Assembly (NCBI GenBank): GCA_029987235.1
Contig: DALTWF010000020.1
Coordinates: forward strand, 1-32,962
Direction: 5' to 3'
Length of the DNA: 32,962 nucleotides
DNA from: Methanocorpusculum sp.
GTDB taxonomy: Archaea; Halobacteriota; Methanomicrobia; Methanomicrobiales; Methanocorpusculaceae
Part shown: positions 31,112 to 32,962 of the stretch, one piece after another
How positions within the stretch are numbered: the first letter of the stretch is position 1
How the letters are laid out: each line of letters begins with the position of its first letter
Notes under the pieces: model-generated
Databases searched by the model: none
Told to the model about the DNA's origin: nothing
The model's input: the letters and a program-made list of their open reading frames with translations, nothing else
Position numbers and translations under genes: made by a program

Positions 31112-31734
31112 TTGAATACCTCGGCAATCTTGGCATATAATGCATCCATGTTGTTTCCTTCCAGACCGGAAATCTCAACAACCGGGTGCTGCGGGAAAGC
31201 GCTTCTGATACGCTGCGGGGCTGCGTCAGGAAGATCAATCTTGTTTGCAACAATAATAACCGGCAGTTTTCTTGATTCAATGATGCCTACCATCATGATG
31301 TTTACATGCATAAACGGATCCTGGGTACTGTCAAGAACGTAAATGACGCAGTCAATATCTTCACGGAGCCAGTGCATAGCCTCGGCGACACCTTCGGTTG
31401 CTTCACGTGCACGGGCGACTGCCTCTTCCTGATCCATACCGTATTCCAGAAACTCGTGATAGTCGATTTTGGTGGTTACACCGGGGGTATCCACGATATC
31501 AATCTTGAGTTTCGGACCGTTTGATCCGCCTACTTCAATACCTTCCTTTCTGCGTGCTCTGCGGGTCTCGTGAGGAACCTCGCTGACCGGACCTAGGGCA
31601 TCACCGGTAACATCACGCACTATACGGTTTGCAAGAGTGGTTTTTCCTGCGTTTGGCGGCCCGTAAATACCGACACGCGACCGCTTTTTATTAAAGACTT
31701 TTGAGAAGAATCCTTTGATACGTCCAAATGCCAT
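31108..31734 (-). CDS. arvA: Era-like GTPase, ArvA/OapA type
   Basis: A 208-residue small GTPase. G1 is GPPNAGKTT (25-33), G3 is DTPG (82-85), G4 is NKID (164-167) and G5 is EISG (187-190). The basic N terminus (MAFGRIKGFFSKVFNKKRSR) could touch membrane lipid. It belongs to the archaeal Era-like family that travels with DUF2073 and a zinc ribbon. In haloarchaea the member ArvA is needed for extracellular vesicle formation, and the same genes were called oap for their place near an origin. A Shine-Dalgarno (AGGTGA) precedes the ATG. It diverges from the EamA gene. Confidence 0.9.
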   Translation of the reverse strand: MAFGRIKGFFSKVFNKKRSRVGIYGPPNAGKTTLANRIVRDVTGDALGPVSEVPHETRRARRKEGIEVGGSNGPKLKIDIVDTPGVTTKIDYHEFLEYGMDQEEAVARAREATEGVAEAMHWLREDIDCVIYVLDSTQDPFMHVNIMMVGIIESRKLPVIIVANKIDLPDAAPQRIRSAFPQHPVVEISGLEGNNMDALYAKIAEVFK

Positions 31735-31770
31735 ATTTTCACCTGAGATGGATTATTTATTAGTCTGTTC

Positions 31771-31783
31771 TTATATAATATAA
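31771..31783. promoter_or_regulatory. AT-rich shared promoter core between arvA and the EamA gene
   Basis: TTATATAATATAA is nearly symmetric and can be read as a TATA box on either strand. Counting about 26 bases, it would start arvA RNA near 31750 and the transporter RNA near 31802. The two genes may therefore share one TATA region. Confidence 0.5.
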
Positions 31784-31784
31784 A

Positions 31785-31810
31785 CCTCTCCATATCATCT
31801 TATGGAGAGG
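31785..31810 (+). promoter_or_regulatory. Perfect 9-bp inverted repeat at the EamA gene start
   Basis: CCTCTCCAT (31785-31793) and ATGGAGAGG (31802-31810) pair perfectly around eight bases. The repeat lies between the TATA region and the ATG at 31813. The right arm contains a Shine-Dalgarno-like GGAGAGG. It could be an operator or, if transcribed whole, a stem hiding the ribosome site. Confidence 0.55.
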
Positions 31811-31878
31811 GAATGATTCTGACACTTTTCAAACCCTATGTTTTTTTAATCCATACACTCCTAAATATAGGGCATTTA

Positions 31879-32814
31879 ATGAAAGTGAACGCTGCCTATA
31901 TCAAATTCATCATTGCTCTTTTAATCTACGGAGCAAACGGAATCTGGATTGAGCAGATTTCACTTCCAACACACCAGATTGTCTTTTTGCGCACGGTACT
32001 TGCAGTCGCAGTACTTCTTTCAATCTTTCTTATTGCACGCAAAAAGTTCACCTTCCATAAAAAACCGAAGGACTTCTTTTTCCTTGCGCTTTCAGGTCTG
32101 TTCTTAGGCGGCGCGTGGCTGTCGCTTTTTGTTGCCTACAAAGAAGGAGGTATTCCGTTTGGGACACTTGCCTATTACTGCGGACCGGTAATTGTCATGG
32201 TTCTTTCGCCTTTTGTCTTTAAGGAAAAACTCACAGCAACACGTGTTATAGGATTCGTTGTTGCCATGACGGGTGTGATTCTTTTTAATGCACAGGCGTT
32301 TTTTACCGGAGTTGCACCGTTTGGTGTCTTCTGCGGAGCGATTTCCGCCTGCTGTGCCGCCTGCATGATTATGTTTAACAAGAAGGCGGGAAGAATCGAC
32401 GGGCTTGAAAACCCGCTTCTGCAGATGATTTTTGCCTTTGCTGCAAGCGGGCTGTTCATTTTAATCACCGGCAGCTGGGAATTCCACATGCAGCAGTCTG
32501 ATATTATTCCGCTGGTAATTCTGGGTGTGGTTAACACCGGATTTACCGGATACCTGTACTTTTCATCCATCATCAAACTGCCTGCGCAGACTGTTGCAAC
32601 TGTCGGATATCTTGAGCCGCTTTCTGCAGTAGTGTTTTCTGCGTTATTCTTAAACCAGCTTTTAACACCGCTTGGAATTATCGGCGGAATATGTATTTTA
32701 GCCGGTGCATTCTTTGCTGAAACCATGGCATTTAAGAGAAACAAAAAGGAAACCGAAATCGAAGCGGAAAAAGCGGCTGACAATATCAGAAAAGCGCTGG
32801 AAAAAGAAAAATAA
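31879..32814 (+). CDS. EamA/DMT-family transporter
   Basis: A 311-residue protein with ten membrane segments in two EamA halves: IKFIIALLIYGANGIWIEQI to about residue 130, and APFGVFCGAISACCAACMIMF onward. Family points are GTLAYYCGPVIVMVLSPFVFKEKLTATRVIGFVVAMTGVIL and, in the second half, TVATVGYLEPLSAVVFSALFLNQLLTPLGIIGGICILAG. These carriers export or import amino acids, nucleotides or sugars; cargo unknown. The ATG at 31879 fits the family. An in-frame ATG at 31813 has the better ribosome site (GGAGAGG) and would add 22 mostly hydrophobic residues, so the true start is undecided. The stop is three bases before an insertion sequence. Confidence 0.88.
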   Translation: MKVNAAYIKFIIALLIYGANGIWIEQISLPTHQIVFLRTVLAVAVLLSIFLIARKKFTFHKKPKDFFFLALSGLFLGGAWLSLFVAYKEGGIPFGTLAYYCGPVIVMVLSPFVFKEKLTATRVIGFVVAMTGVILFNAQAFFTGVAPFGVFCGAISACCAACMIMFNKKAGRIDGLENPLLQMIFAFAASGLFILITGSWEFHMQQSDIIPLVILGVVNTGFTGYLYFSSIIKLPAQTVATVGYLEPLSAVVFSALFLNQLLTPLGIIGGICILAGAFFAETMAFKRNKKETEIEAEKAADNIRKALEKEK

Positions 32815-32817
32815 AAA

Positions 32818-32962
32818 GGCTCTTCGACGTTTTATGTGAATTCTCAGAAAACATCAAACAAGATATCCAACTCTAACCCCCCGAGTCTGTGATAGATAGC
32901 TGTAATAAAATTCCTCATATTTCTGAATCCATGGGCATTCCTCTTGATTTCCTGGATTCTAC
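32818..32962. mobile_element. End of an insertion sequence, probably ISL3 family (partial)
   Basis: GGCTCTTCGACG at 32818 looks like an ISL3-type terminal repeat, which commonly starts GGCTCTT. It is followed within 30 bases by the stop codon of a transposase on the minus strand that runs out of the window. The other end, the matching repeat and the target duplication (eight bases in this family) lie outside. The element landed three bases after the transporter stop, so no gene was broken on this side. Confidence 0.65.
32844..32962 (-). CDS. Transposase C-terminal end, probably ISL3 family (partial)
   Basis: The last 38 codons of a minus-strand frame entering from the right edge and ending TGA at 32846-32844. 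They read RIQEIKRNAHGFRNMRNF then ITAIYHRLGGLELD and end DVF. The IKR-x-A-x-GFRN-x-x-NF segment is typical of the end of ISL3-type DDE transposases. The catalytic region is outside the window, so whether the gene is intact is unknown. Confidence 0.7.
   Translation of the reverse strand, partial: RIQEIKRNAHGFRNMRNFITAIYHRLGGLELDILFDVF

Noticed and set aside
30350..31734. Replication origin suggested by origin-associated (oap) genes
   Set aside because: No cdc6/orc1 gene, no origin recognition repeats and no long AT-rich gap are visible. Only the gene trio is shared with haloarchaeal origin regions.

Overview
The window looks like a stretch of chromosome from a methanogenic euryarchaeon, most likely Methanomicrobiales and possibly close to Methanocorpusculum. 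This is inferred from gene content and style, not from a search. The archaeal markers are NMD3 with DUF424, a Taw2-type wybutosine enzyme, pantoate kinase plus 4-phosphopantoate-beta-alanine ligase (the archaeal CoA route), a replication factor C subunit, an Era-like GTPase with its two archaeal partners (ArvA/ArvB/ArvC, also called OapABC), TATA-type promoters 25-35 bases before many starts, and ATGA stop/start overlaps. Base composition is near 50 percent GC and coding density is high; no gene-free gap exceeds about 165 bases.

Layout, left to right. 1-2800: the tail of a possible alpha/beta hydrolase, a PepSY lipoprotein, and a two-gene purine/SAM by-product salvage operon (phosphorylase plus 5'-deoxyadenosine/MTA/SAH deaminase). 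2870-5765: a FecCD-type ABC importer (permease, ATPase, binding lipoprotein). 5800-8330: an orphan EctB-like diaminobutyrate aminotransferase, two small membrane proteins and a UspA protein. 8470-12280: pyrG and a fused guaA, then a GNAT acetyltransferase. 12280-15260: a striking pair of hairpins, then a minus-strand run of NERD protein, an unusual SDF-family symporter with an extra N-terminal domain, and a CDP-alcohol phosphatidyltransferase.

15380-20110: two linked archaeal proteins of unknown role, tRNA-Pro followed after 9 bases by endonuclease III, an MFS exporter, a 33-base-period array of small hairpins, and an AAA/DUF4143 ATPase. 20110-21384 (minus): an exported and a cytosolic SlyD-like FKBP followed by a MoaD/SAMP-like ubiquitin-fold protein. 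21467-23099: branched-chain aminotransferase, then tRNA-Glu followed after 10 bases by a transglutaminase-like gene. 23086-23805 (minus): a surface protein with a sorting-type C terminus.

23870-30083 is a long plus-strand run of housekeeping genes, many overlapping: TPR protein, DUF424, NMD3, Taw2, CoaBC, pantoate kinase, phosphopantoate ligase and a divergent RFC subunit. It joins ribosome assembly, tRNA modification, CoA synthesis and replication. 30121-31734: a small zinc protein facing the ArvABC trio, which is linked to vesicle formation in haloarchaea. 31813-32814: an EamA/DMT transporter. From 32818 to the window end is one end of an insertion sequence, probably ISL3 family, inserted 3 bases after the transporter stop.

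Most of the window is ordinary core genome. The points most worth following are the two tRNA-mRNA junctions, the two related hairpin families with an AAAAAGTC core, the symporter with a GHKL-like N-terminal domain and altered substrate motif, the RFC subunit lacking its catalytic glutamate, the ArvABC trio, and the orphan EctB.
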